Part shown: positions 1 to 7,967 of the stretch, one piece after another | Numbering within the stretch: position 1 is the stretch's first letter | How the letters are laid out: the number at the start of each line of letters is the position of its first letter | Assembly: GCA_029262675.1 (NCBI GenBank) | Contig: JAJCYW010000020.1 | Span: 124,001 to 188,000, forward strand | Origin: Chloroflexota bacterium | Lineage (GTDB): Bacteria; Chloroflexota; Dehalococcoidia; DSTF01; RBG-16-68-14 | Length of the DNA stretch: 64,000 bases | Direction: 5' to 3' | Notes under the pieces: generated by a model | The model's database searches: none | What the model was told of the DNA's origin: nothing | What the model saw: the letters and a program-made list of their open reading frames with translations, nothing else | Translations under genes and position numbers: made by a program

Positions 1-177
1 CACCTGCTGGAGGGCGGCGCGGAGATCCGCGTCGTCCAGACGCTGCTGGGCCACGCCGATGTCAACACCACGCAGATCTACACTCATGTCACGGACTCCG
101 CCAAGCGCAAGGCTATCGAAGAGTCGCTGGACGGCATCGCTCGCATGGAGGAAGAGCGCCGCAAGAGCAGGGGGTAG
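1..177 (+). CDS. Tyrosine recombinase (XerC/XerD-like), C-terminal end, cut by window edge
   Basis: The frame is open from the first base and stops at a TAG at 175-177, leaving the last 58 residues. The visible part holds the final conserved boxes of the phage-integrase catalytic domain: an HLLEGG start, the [16 protein letters not shown] block with its second histidine, and the nucleophilic tyrosine at about residue 27. In this family the tyrosine attacks DNA to make a 3'-phosphotyrosyl link during site-specific recombination. The short basic tail after the tyrosine is usual for Xer-type enzymes. The N-terminal core-binding domain lies outside the window, so it cannot be told whether this is the housekeeping dimer-resolution enzyme or an element-borne integrase. 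Confidence 0.9.
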   Translation, partial: HLLEGGAEIRVVQTLLGHADVNTTQIYTHVTDSAKRKAIEESLDGIARMEEERRKSRG

Positions 178-232
178 CTCCTACTCGCCTTCACCCCAGC
201 CCGCTGTGATTTGACAAGGTGAGCGTGATTCG

Positions 233-258
233 CCCCTCTCCCTACGAAGGGAGAGGGG
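233..258. repeat. Perfect 11-bp inverted repeat of the CCCCTCTCCCT type
   Basis: CCCCTCTCCCT (233-243) and AGGGAGAGGGG (248-258) pair perfectly around a 4-base loop. It lies in the 181-bp gap between the recombinase end and the first SDR. A related palindrome occurs at 59176-59204, so this looks like a dispersed repeat that may also act as a terminator. There is no T-run after it. No gene was found in 178-358. Confidence 0.7.
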
Positions 259-358
259 ATGGGGGAGAGGGGGTACGCCCCCTAGCCGTGCCCGCACCAC
301 GTTCGCTACACTGGCCGCCTGGAAAGCCAAACCTAGCAGCCGTATCTGAGAGGATCGC

Positions 359-1174
359 ATGGTTCTGGAGAAGCTCCGTCTGGAGGGCAAGGCGGCCGTC
401 GTCACGGGCGCGGGCCGCGGCCTGGGGCAGCAGATGGCGCTGGCGCTGGCAGAGGCCGGCGCCGACGTGCTCTGCGCCGCCCGCACGCTAGAGCAGATCG
501 AGGCGACGGCGGAGGCGATCCGCGACTTCGGCCGCAAGGCCATCGCGATGCCTACCGACGTGCGCGACTCCGCGAAGTGCGCGGAGCTCGTTAGCGCCTG
601 CGTCGGCGAATTCGGCAAGATCGACATCATGCTCTCGAACGCAGGCATCGGCGACGCGCGCGGCCACAGCGTCGAGTTCTGGGACGTGACTGACGACGAC
701 TGGCACGACACCGTCGACGTCAACCTCTCGAGCGCGTTCTACTGCGCCCGCGCGGCGTCGAAGGCGATGGCCGATCGCGGCGAGGGCGGCGTGATCATCA
801 GCGTCGCCTCCGGCACGGGCCTGCGCGGCAACCCGCAGGGCTTCGCCTACGGGGCGGCGAAAGCGGGCGTCATCGCGCTTACAAAGTCGCTGGCCGTGAT
901 GCTTCGCGGCCATGATATCCGCGCCAACTGCATCATCCCGGGCTTCGTCGCGCAGCGGCCGGCCCAGAGCGAGCAGGAAGAGGTCTTCATGGGCTCGCGC
1001 GCGCGCTACTTCCCGGTCCAGCGCCTCGGCGAGGCGTGGGAGCTGGGGCCGCTGGCCGTCTACCTGGCGTCCGACGCCTCCAGCTATGTCACCGGACAGG
1101 GCTTCATCATCGATGGCGGCGGGCTGGCGGGCGGCACTGCGCCGCTCGGCTTCGTGCCGGAGGTGAACGGCTGA
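359..1174 (+). CDS. Short-chain dehydrogenase/reductase (SDR), classical type
   Basis: A 271-residue cytosolic NAD(P)-dependent oxidoreductase. All classical SDR landmarks are present: the cofactor motif TGAGRGLG at residues 17-24, SNAG at 93-96, catalytic Ser151, and the Tyr164-x3-Lys168 pair. The end has the usual VTGQ and DGG segments. The ATG at 359 follows a GAGAGGA ribosome-binding site. The stop overlaps the start of the next SDR by one base (TGATG), so the two are likely translationally coupled. Together with the dehalogenase-like hydrolase downstream they look like one degradative operon. The substrate cannot be read from the sequence. Confidence 0.9.
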   Translation: MVLEKLRLEGKAAVVTGAGRGLGQQMALALAEAGADVLCAARTLEQIEATAEAIRDFGRKAIAMPTDVRDSAKCAELVSACVGEFGKIDIMLSNAGIGDARGHSVEFWDVTDDDWHDTVDVNLSSAFYCARAASKAMADRGEGGVIISVASGTGLRGNPQGFAYGAAKAGVIALTKSLAVMLRGHDIRANCIIPGFVAQRPAQSEQEEVFMGSRARYFPVQRLGEAWELGPLAVYLASDASSYVTGQGFIIDGGGLAGGTAPLGFVPEVNG

Positions 1175-1992
1175 TGTCGGTAGCGAACTGGCCGGACGCG
1201 AAGCGCAGCCTTGACGCATACGACTTGTCCGGCAAGCGCGCGCTCGTCGTCGGTGCGGCAACGGGCGCTGGCTGCGCGATCGCGCTGGCGCTGGCCGAGG
1301 CCGGCGCCGACCTGGCGCTCGTCGCGTCGAACGCGGGCGACGCCGCGCTGGCGCTGCGCAAAACCGCGAAGGAAGCGCGCGAGTTCGGCCGCAATGTGAT
1401 CGACCAGACGACCGACGTCTCGTCGGGCCAGGGCGCGCAGGTGATGGTGAAGCAAGTAGCCAAGGAGCTCGGCGGCATCGATATCGTCGTCAACGCGCCC
1501 GACCTGATGATCGCCAAGCCCGTGACGAAAACAAGCGACGCCGACTGGGCGAAGGTCGTCGCCGGGAACTTGAGCGCGACGTTCTTCGTCTGCCGCGCGG
1601 CTGGCAAGGAGCTGCTGAAGAATGAGCTCCGGGACCGCTCGCGCGGCCGCGTGATCAACGTCGCCTCTGTCCTCGGCGAGCGCGGGCTGGCCAACGCCGC
1701 CGCCTACTGCGCGGCGCAGGGTGGCATCCTAAACCTGACGCGCGCGCTGGCACAGGAGTGGGCCGCGGAAGGCATCACGGTGAACGCCATCGCGCAGGGC
1801 TGGATGGAGGACTCGCCCGCGTTGGGTGACCTCTCCCCTGGGTCGAACCAGACGGTGCGGTTCATCCCGCTCAAGCGCGCCGGCCGGAGCGACGAGGTCG
1901 CGCCGCTGGCCGTCTATCTGGCGTCGGAATCGGCGGGTTACGTCACCGGGCAGACCTTCTTCGTCGACGGCGGGCTGACGGTGCATCTGTAG
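1174..1992 (+). CDS. SDR-family protein with altered catalytic site
   Basis: A 272-residue SDR paralogue of the gene before it. The start at 1174 is chosen because the ATG overlaps the upstream TGA and removes an unlikely N-terminal extension. The fold is intact (VVGAATGAG near residue 26, VTGQ and VDGG near the end), but key motifs differ from the family. The NNAG element reads NAPD at 107-110. The active-site Tyr178 is followed by AAQ, so the usual catalytic lysine is Gln182. Ser165 is retained. This suggests a pseudoenzyme, a partner subunit of the upstream SDR, or altered chemistry. SDR assignment is firm; activity is doubtful. Confidence 0.85.
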   Translation: MSVANWPDAKRSLDAYDLSGKRALVVGAATGAGCAIALALAEAGADLALVASNAGDAALALRKTAKEAREFGRNVIDQTTDVSSGQGAQVMVKQVAKELGGIDIVVNAPDLMIAKPVTKTSDADWAKVVAGNLSATFFVCRAAGKELLKNELRDRSRGRVINVASVLGERGLANAAAYCAAQGGILNLTRALAQEWAAEGITVNAIAQGWMEDSPALGDLSPGSNQTVRFIPLKRAGRSDEVAPLAVYLASESAGYVTGQTFFVDGGLTVHL

Positions 1993-2022
1993 GAGCAAAC
2001 CGACACCTAGAGGAGACGAACC

Positions 2023-2910
2023 ATGGCCGACCTGACCAACGAAACCTTCGGCGGCACGTGGCCGTACGAGCCGAAGTTCTTCGAGCATGAGGGCGTGCGC
2101 CTGCACTACGTCGACGAGGGCGCGGGCGAGCCGGTCGTCATGCTCCACGGCAACCCGACCTGGGGCTACCTCTATCGCAACTTCATTCCGCCGCTGTCGC
2201 AGACCAACCGCTGCGTCGTGCCCGACCACATGGGCTTCGGCAAGTCCGGCAAACCGCTCGACCAGCCCTACACGCTGGCGCGGCACATCGAAAACTTCAC
2301 GGCCTTGATGCTGGACCTCGACCTGCACGACGTAACGCTGGTGATGCAGGACTGGGGCGGGCCGATCGGACTCGGCTTTGGCGTGGAGCATCCGGACCGG
2401 ATCAAGCGGCTCGTCATTCTCAACACTTGGGCGTTCCGGATACCAGAGGGTGCGCAGCTCGCGCCCCTGCTGGAGCTGTTTCGCCAGCCGCACGTCGGCG
2501 AGGCGATGGTGCAGGGGCTCAACCTCTTCGTCGAGGGCTTCCTGCCCGCCGGGATCTACCACAAGGAGCGTCTGGAGAGCTACATGCCCGCATATCGCGC
2601 GCCGTTCCCGGACTGGAACTCCCGCATCGGCACGCTGGCGTTCCCCCGCGACATCCCCGTCGGCGACGACCACCCCTCGACGCCGGCGATGGGCCAGATC
2701 CAGGACAATCTCGGCAAGCTGAAAGTGCCGACGACCATCATCTTCGCGCTGCAGGACCCGGCGATCCCGCCGCCGCTGATCGAGGCCTGGAAGGGCGTTT
2801 ACCCCCACGCTGAGGAGCACCGCATCGAGACTGCGAGCCATTTCCTGCAGGAGGACGAGCCGGAGCAGATCGTATCGCTGATCCAGGCGTTCCTGAAAGC
2901 CAATCGGTGA
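2023..2910 (+). CDS. Alpha/beta hydrolase, haloalkane dehalogenase-like
   Basis: A 295-residue alpha/beta hydrolase with haloalkane dehalogenase hallmarks. HGNPTW at 42-47 carries the oxyanion-hole/halide Asn-Pro-Thr-Trp. The nucleophile elbow is QDWGG with Asp110, and Trp111 is in the halide-binding position. Asp245 (LQDPA) and His273 (ASHFLQE) complete the triad. The cap region carries APFPD as in the DhlA-like group. The family hydrolyses carbon-halogen bonds to alcohols and halide, though close relatives act on other substrates. A strong AGAGGAG precedes the ATG at 2023. It sits 30 bp after the SDR pair and is probably co-transcribed, which would fit dehalogenation followed by alcohol oxidation (inference). 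Confidence 0.85.
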   Translation: MADLTNETFGGTWPYEPKFFEHEGVRLHYVDEGAGEPVVMLHGNPTWGYLYRNFIPPLSQTNRCVVPDHMGFGKSGKPLDQPYTLARHIENFTALMLDLDLHDVTLVMQDWGGPIGLGFGVEHPDRIKRLVILNTWAFRIPEGAQLAPLLELFRQPHVGEAMVQGLNLFVEGFLPAGIYHKERLESYMPAYRAPFPDWNSRIGTLAFPRDIPVGDDHPSTPAMGQIQDNLGKLKVPTTIIFALQDPAIPPPLIEAWKGVYPHAEEHRIETASHFLQEDEPEQIVSLIQAFLKANR

Positions 2911-2964
2911 TGGTCCACCCCCTCACACCTGTGGTTACGGTCTCGCGCTGAAGGAGAGGTGCAC

Positions 2965-4026
2965 ATGGTGCCAAGCTGGGTTCGTAGCTCCCTTGCTGCG
3001 TTCATCGTGGTGGCTCTGCTAGGCGTCGCTGCGGTACTGCTGCGTTTCGCGCCAGCGTCGACGCCGGATGCGGAAGTGACCAGGTCGCCGGCTGCCAGCG
3101 CTGCGTTGAGCGCACGCACCCCATCACCGACAAAAGGCTACCTCTCTAACCTTGCTCAAGCTGCTAGGGTTGGGCGCGGAGTAGCTATTGTGGTGGCGCC
3201 AGGCCCCCGAAATCCAGAGCGCATCGACATTCCGGTCGTTGTCGTGACGGCTCCGGGAAGTGGGCAGCACACGATTCTGTGGAATCAGGACTTCCAGGGC
3301 CGAGCCCAGATGTTGGAGCCCACTGAATATGTTGGGAGGGGCACACTGCACTCTCCTTACTCAGTAATCAGCCACGCTATCCAGAACCAGACCGTGGACG
3401 GAGTGCGCGAGTTGGGAATCGTGTATAACGCTGCGGCGTTTGGCAGCGGCAGTCCTACAGCTCGTCTTGCTCTACTGCGGCTCACGGAAGACGCATGGCA
3501 ACTACTGTGGGACTCGGGCGCCGACGAGGAGTGGCGTGGCTCTCATGGAACCGTGGAGTTTTCCGATGGGGATCTAAGCGAGATAGTAGTTCGCAGCGAC
3601 TCTTGGGTAGATGGCTACGATCAGCTCTCCAATGTCCTGCACGAATCCAACTCTGGTCCGCACCGCTACTTCGTTGACACCTGGGTACGAAATGGGGATG
3701 GATACGTCCGCTCCAGCGCCGAGACGGTGCCCGCGCCCTACGCAACGCTGGTGGAGTTTCTGTACGCCCTCGGCCAGGGCGACGATGCTGGCGCCCAGGA
3801 GTGGGTTACCCAGGCAGAGCTGGTGTCACGCGCGCGTAGCTTCGGCATGGACGGAGATTCGCGGCACTGGCTCATTACTTGTCCGTATGGACAAGAGTGC
3901 GGCGTAGACGAGCCAATTCGGTTCGACCCTACCCAGTATCACGGAGAGCCTGCGGTCGCCGTCTACTTTGAAGAACGAGACGGACAATGGCTCATCAGGG
4001 ACATTCAGCCGGAGGGCGGATCGTGA
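2965..4026 (+). CDS. Membrane-anchored hypothetical protein
   Basis: I do not recognise this protein (353 residues from the chosen ATG). The first 30 residues contain one hydrophobic segment after an arginine (signal anchor), followed by a Ser/Thr/Pro-rich stretch. The rest is therefore probably extracytoplasmic. The C-terminal part (GQWLIRDI near the end) resembles the small beta-rich domains common in secreted proteins. The ATG at 2965 lies six bases after AAGGAGAG; a GTG two codons upstream is less well placed. Its stop overlaps the next gene's GTG by four bases. By eye the DNA is less GC-rich than the flanking SDR genes, which could mean separate acquisition. Confidence 0.7.
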   Translation: MVPSWVRSSLAAFIVVALLGVAAVLLRFAPASTPDAEVTRSPAASAALSARTPSPTKGYLSNLAQAARVGRGVAIVVAPGPRNPERIDIPVVVVTAPGSGQHTILWNQDFQGRAQMLEPTEYVGRGTLHSPYSVISHAIQNQTVDGVRELGIVYNAAAFGSGSPTARLALLRLTEDAWQLLWDSGADEEWRGSHGTVEFSDGDLSEIVVRSDSWVDGYDQLSNVLHESNSGPHRYFVDTWVRNGDGYVRSSAETVPAPYATLVEFLYALGQGDDAGAQEWVTQAELVSRARSFGMDGDSRHWLITCPYGQECGVDEPIRFDPTQYHGEPAVAVYFEERDGQWLIRDIQPEGGS

Positions 4027-4436
4027 CTCAAGATCTCAGCGGCCGCGTTGCCATCGTCGTCGGCGGTGAGACGGAGCAGGGCAGGGCGGCGGTCATCGGC
4101 CTAGCGGAGGCCGGCGCGGACGTGGCGATCGTGACTCTGACTGCCGACACCAAAGCCGAGTTCGCCATCAACAGCGCTCTCAACGAGCTTTGGGCGATGC
4201 AGCGCAAAGGCCTGGCCCTGGCTATCGACGCCTCGGACGCGGCACAGGTGCGCGAGGCTTTGGCACTGGCCGAGGCCGAGCTGGGCCGCCCGCACGCCGC
4301 GGTGGCGGTGGACGAGGCGTCGGTCGCCGCGAACGAACTACGCTCGGCGCTTGGCGACGACGCGGTGCTCACGTTGGGCGCGGACGTCGCTGTCGAGGAC
4401 GTCGTACGGTTCGTCGCCGGTTGGGAAGCGCCCTAG
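4023..4436 (+). CDS. Half-length SDR-like protein (N-terminal Rossmann half only)
   Basis: A 137-residue protein that begins like an SDR (SGRVAIVVGGETEQGRAA, then AEAGADVAIV) but stops before the catalytic Ser/Tyr/Lys region. It is about half the usual 250-residue length. The GTG start at 4023 overlaps the upstream stop (GTGA). The usual NAG element is absent. Its stop shares the palindrome CTAG with the stop of the opposite-strand gene. It may be a decaying SDR or a retained nucleotide-binding domain. The frame is open and codon use looks normal, so it is listed as a CDS rather than a pseudogene. Confidence 0.65.
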   Translation: MTQDLSGRVAIVVGGETEQGRAAVIGLAEAGADVAIVTLTADTKAEFAINSALNELWAMQRKGLALAIDASDAAQVREALALAEAELGRPHAAVAVDEASVAANELRSALGDDAVLTLGADVAVEDVVRFVAGWEAP

Positions 4437-5509
4437 CTGGTCGTAACCAGCGATCCGTCCTCGGCGGCCGAGCGGTAGACGGCGTCCACCAGTTCGTGCG
4501 CGCGCACGGCGGTGTCGAATCCGGGGAAGGGGTCGCGGTTCTCGTTCAGCGCCTGTAGGAAGAAGTAGTCCGCAAGCGAATACTTGCTGAGCGCTTCGTC
4601 GAAGATGTCCGCGTCAAGGCCCACGATCTCTAGGTAGCGGCGGCGCACTTCGTCTTCCGGTATCTCGACCGCCTTTTGGGCGTCCGATGTCTGGTAGCGG
4701 ATCGGCCCGAAGAAGTCATCGTCGACACGGAAGTAGCCGTTCTCGAAGAAGAGCTCCAGTAGGCGGCCGGACGGCCGGTCGAGCACATTGTGCCAGACCG
4801 ATGTGAGCTGGCCCGTACCGCCGCCCGCGAAGCGCAGCGAGACCGTCGCCAGGTCCTCGACGCCGGGATGGCCGGCGAAGTTGCCGGTCTCGGCGCGCAG
4901 GCTCTCGACATCGCCGACGAGCCACGTCAGCAGGTCGAGGTCGTGGATGCTGTGCTCGATCAGCGTGCCCCCGCCCGTCACGCTGACGTCTTTGCGCCAG
5001 GCGCTGGCGTAGTGGCCCTGCACAGGGAAGAACTGGTCGTCCCGGAAGACGAGCGTCATCAGCCGTCCCAGTTTTGGGTCGGACGTGAGCTGCTTGAGGA
5101 CCGTGAAGATCGGAGAGTGGCGCAGAATAAGGCCGACTTGGTGGCGCACACCGGACGTCTGGACGGCGCGGTACATCTCTTCGGCGTCCGCCAGGTTGCG
5201 TGCAAGCGGCTTCTCGCAGAACACGTGCTTTCCGGCGTTAACTGCATTCAGCACCAGTTGCTTGTGCTCGGCGGTCGGCGTGCAGACGTAAACGGTGTTG
5301 ACGTCCGGCGAGCCGATCAATTCATCCGGGTCGTCTGTCACCAGCGGCACGTGAGCGATGCGCGCGAAGCTCTCGGCGCGTTCGAGGTCTTGGTCGCAGA
5401 CAGCTACGTAGTCGGCGTCCGCCAGGCCGAGGCGGATCAGGCCGTGGATGCTGCGCGCGTGGAAGCGGCCGATGAAGCCCGCGCCGATGATGCCGATCTT
5501 GGGTCGCAT
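4433..5509 (-). CDS. Gfo/Idh/MocA family oxidoreductase
   Basis: A 358-residue NAD(P)-dependent oxidoreductase of the glucose-fructose oxidoreductase/inositol dehydrogenase family. The N-terminal Rossmann motif is GIIGAGFIG (6-14). The family CEKP signature has Lys100. A histidine-rich IEHSIHDLD helix follows in the C-terminal substrate domain. Members oxidise or reduce sugars, inositols and related polyols in the cytoplasm. The start is placed at the ATG at 5509, with a GAGAG element just upstream; a TTG five codons earlier is possible. It converges on the half-length SDR with overlapping stop codons. Confidence 0.88.
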   Translation of the reverse strand: MRPKIGIIGAGFIGRFHARSIHGLIRLGLADADYVAVCDQDLERAESFARIAHVPLVTDDPDELIGSPDVNTVYVCTPTAEHKQLVLNAVNAGKHVFCEKPLARNLADAEEMYRAVQTSGVRHQVGLILRHSPIFTVLKQLTSDPKLGRLMTLVFRDDQFFPVQGHYASAWRKDVSVTGGGTLIEHSIHDLDLLTWLVGDVESLRAETGNFAGHPGVEDLATVSLRFAGGGTGQLTSVWHNVLDRPSGRLLELFFENGYFRVDDDFFGPIRYQTSDAQKAVEIPEDEVRRRYLEIVGLDADIFDEALSKYSLADYFFLQALNENRDPFPGFDTAVRAHELVDAVYRSAAEDGSLVTTS

Positions 5510-5565
5510 TAGACGTTCTCTCAATCAGAACCGGCGCGCGGCCTCGCCGCGGCGGAGTCTCAGAC

Positions 5566-6480
5566 CTACGTCGCCCACGGCAGCGCGCGTGGCAGGAAGG
5601 TCGGCCGGACTTCGCCGTCCGCCAGCACAGCGACGACCTCGAGCTTCGTGAAGAGCGCGGGGTCGACGGCCTTCACCGTCGCGCCCGCCGTCTCCAACTC
5701 ACCGTACTCGTAGCTGCCGATCAGCCCCACAGCGCGTAGCTCGACGTCGAGCGCATCCAGCGCCGCGTTGGCCTCCTGCAGCCGCTTGCGGACCGTGCGC
5801 CGCACGGCGATGCCTTCGCTGGCGTCGGCGGCGGGCGGCGCGCCGATCAGGGTGAAGCCGGACGTGTCGTCCGCGAGCTTCTGCAGCTTCCAGGCTTCGT
5901 CGACCTCGATCTCGGTGCTCTGGCCCAACTCGATGCTGTGCGAGAGGCTGCCGATGTCGTCCCAGAGCCGCTCCCGCGCGTCTGCGTTCGCCGTGAGGCG
6001 GTGCAGCGCTGCGCTATCGACGTGGAACGTGCCGTTGACCTTCTCTGTGATGCGCGTCCACCAGCGGCTCAGCCCGCCGATGACAGACGCGTAGCCGCCC
6101 TCGTCGTTTGTCTTGGCTAGCTTGACGACGACGGGGAAGTTGACCTCTGTCCGCTGGCCCGGCGTGAGCGCTGCGGCCGCTGTCTGTACGAGGCGGGCGA
6201 ATTCAGAGGCTTCGGGTTCGTCGATCGGCACGCCGGCCTTTGGCGGGATCCAGAGGGCGTAGGCGCCGTCGTGTGGCAGGCGGGCGGCGGTGGATTCTAG
6301 GTGCTGTGTCCAGCCTTCGTTCTCGTCCCACAGCGGCGCGAGCCAGACACCGGCGCGGTGCGCGCCGTCGGTCGCTATGAACGTATTGCCGTCGCCGTCC
6401 GAGAGCTCGAACGACGATCCGTAGCGTTCGTTCAGCCAGTCGATGAGCAGGCGGGCGCAGTAGCGGCGTTGGATGGGCAT
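5566..6480 (-). CDS. Hypothetical protein, 304 residues
   Basis: Not recognised. It is a soluble, mixed-charge protein without a signal peptide or membrane segment. An N-terminal stretch (LLIDWLNERYG) is followed by a segment rich in Trp and Asp. The frame lies between two clear minus-strand genes and has normal codon bias with only weak competing frames, so it is probably real. The ATG at 6480 is the first plausible start. It could be a nuclease-like or regulatory protein of the lineage, but nothing diagnostic is visible. Confidence 0.65.
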   Translation of the reverse strand: MPIQRRYCARLLIDWLNERYGSSFELSDGDGNTFIATDGAHRAGVWLAPLWDENEGWTQHLESTAARLPHDGAYALWIPPKAGVPIDEPEASEFARLVQTAAAALTPGQRTEVNFPVVVKLAKTNDEGGYASVIGGLSRWWTRITEKVNGTFHVDSAALHRLTANADARERLWDDIGSLSHSIELGQSTEIEVDEAWKLQKLADDTSGFTLIGAPPAADASEGIAVRRTVRKRLQEANAALDALDVELRAVGLIGSYEYGELETAGATVKAVDPALFTKLEVVAVLADGEVRPTFLPRALPWAT

Positions 6481-6600
6481 CAGGAGAGATCGTAGCAGAT
6501 GCTGGTGTTACAAGGAGCGTCAACGGTCGGGTAAGGCGAACGCCACATCCGGGAGGATGCGGCTCTGATGAGTGTGCGGGCACTGGCGGAGCCACTGCCT

Positions 6601-7356
6601 TTAGATATTCGACCGCGACTGGCCGCCGTCGACGTTGAGGCAGGCGCCCGTGATCCAACTCGCCCGTTCGGAGCAGAGGAAGACAACGGCGTTCGCTATT
6701 TCTTCTGGTTTGCCGAAGCGGCCCATCGGAATATTCGCTTCAACAAAGCGCCGCATACCTTCCGGGTCCTCCTCCAGCCGCCTGCCCCACGACCCGCCGG
6801 GGAAGGCAGTTGACCCGGGCGCGACCGAGTTGACGCGAATGTCCGGCGCAAGCTCCAGCGCCATCGCTTTGGCGTGGCTGATCATCGCCGCCTTGATCGC
6901 GTTGTAGGAGACCGGCCCACCCGACTCGCGGCCGTATATCGACGCGATGTGGACGATGCTGCCGTAGCCCGTGGCCCGCATGTGCGGCACGGCCGCGCGC
7001 GTCGTCCGTGCGGCGGCTAACAGGTTCGACTGGTACGTGGCGTCCCAGACGTCGTCGGTGTCCTCGCGCGAGCGAGTGCCGGCGTTGTTGACGAGGATGT
7101 CGAGCCGGCCGAAACGGCTGACCGTTTCGGCCACCAGCCGCTCCACGTCCGCCGCTTCGCCAACATCGGCTTGGACGCCGAGCGCGTCGACGCCCAATGC
7201 GCGCAGTTCGGCCTCCGTCTCGCGCAGCGGCTCCACGCCGCGGGCGCAGATCGCGACGCGGCAACCTTCCGCGGCGAGGCCGAGCGCGATCGAACGGCCG
7301 ATGCCACGGCTGCCGCCCGTGACGATCGCTGCCTTGTCGCGCAGGCCGAGTTTCAT
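6601..7356 (-). CDS. SDR family oxidoreductase (FabG-like)
   Basis: A 251-residue classical SDR. TGGSRGIG at 13-20 binds the cofactor and NNAG is at 90-93. The active site is Ser139, Tyr151 and Lys155. The C-terminus has SWITGACLNVDGG, the normal end of the family. The length is typical. It probably reduces or oxidises a keto/hydroxy group, and a FabG-like ketoacyl role is possible but not established. It starts two bases after the stop of tag, so the pair is probably co-transcribed. Confidence 0.9.
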   Translation of the reverse strand: MKLGLRDKAAIVTGGSRGIGRSIALGLAAEGCRVAICARGVEPLRETEAELRALGVDALGVQADVGEAADVERLVAETVSRFGRLDILVNNAGTRSREDTDDVWDATYQSNLLAAARTTRAAVPHMRATGYGSIVHIASIYGRESGGPVSYNAIKAAMISHAKAMALELAPDIRVNSVAPGSTAFPGGSWGRRLEEDPEGMRRFVEANIPMGRFGKPEEIANAVVFLCSERASWITGACLNVDGGQSRSNI

Positions 7357-7358
7357 GC

Positions 7359-7961
7359 CTACACCTCGTCGTAGCGAAAGCAGTCTGTGGTGTGGTCGTT
7401 GACTAGGCCGGCCGATTGCATGAAGGCGTAGCAGATGGTGCTGCCGACAAACTTGAAGCCGCGCCGCTTCAACTCTCTGCTCATCGCGTCAGACTGCGGC
7501 GTGTTGGCCGGAATGCCGGACATGGAGCGGAAGCGGTTCTTTCGTGGCTTGCCGTCGACGAAGCCCCAGACGTACGCGCCGAACGACCCGAACTCCTCCT
7601 GCGCTGCGAGAAAGGCTCTGGCATTGCCGACGGTCGACTCCACTTTGGCGCGGTTGCGGATGATGCCGGCGTTCTGCAGCAGCTTCTCGACGCGCTTCGG
7701 CGTGTAGCGCGCGATCTTCTCTGCGTCGAAGCCGTCGAACGCTTTCCGATAGGCCGCGCGCTTGTTCAGCACGGTCTGCCAGCTAAGGCCGGCCTGCGCA
7801 CCCTCCAGCGTCAGCAGTTCGAAGAGCGCCCGGTCGTCGTGGAGGGGGACGCCCCACTCTTCGTCGTGGTAGGTCTGCATCAGGGCGACTGTGTCGGCCC
7901 AGGCGCAGCGGACGACATCGGCCTCGGACGCGGCCGCACCCTGTCTGGATTTGGCGGCCAT
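7359..7961 (-). CDS. tag: DNA-3-methyladenine glycosylase I
   Basis: A 200-residue base-excision repair enzyme that removes 3-methyladenine from alkylated DNA. The zinc-snap residues of the TagI family are in place: Cys19 (VRCAWA) and His32 (YHDEEWG) near the N-terminus, His190 and Cys194 (DHTTDCF) near the end. The EEWG loop and the LSWQTVLNKR helix of the HhH-type fold are also visible. Length matches the family (about 190). It lies in a minus-strand run between a CoA-transferase and an SDR, with gaps of a few bases, so it may be transcribed with metabolic genes rather than an alkylation regulon. Confidence 0.95.
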   Translation of the reverse strand: MAAKSRQGAAASEADVVRCAWADTVALMQTYHDEEWGVPLHDDRALFELLTLEGAQAGLSWQTVLNKRAAYRKAFDGFDAEKIARYTPKRVEKLLQNAGIIRNRAKVESTVGNARAFLAAQEEFGSFGAYVWGFVDGKPRKNRFRSMSGIPANTPQSDAMSRELKRRGFKFVGSTICYAFMQSAGLVNDHTTDCFRYDEV

Positions 7962-7967
7962 GTCTGC

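Noticed and set aside
211..216. TTGACA as a -35 for the first SDR
   Set aside because: No -10 lies at a suitable distance downstream.
1729..2841. Minus-strand frame of 370 codons over the SDR and hydrolase genes
   Set aside because: Antisense shadow; the plus strand has catalytic motifs and ribosome-binding sites.
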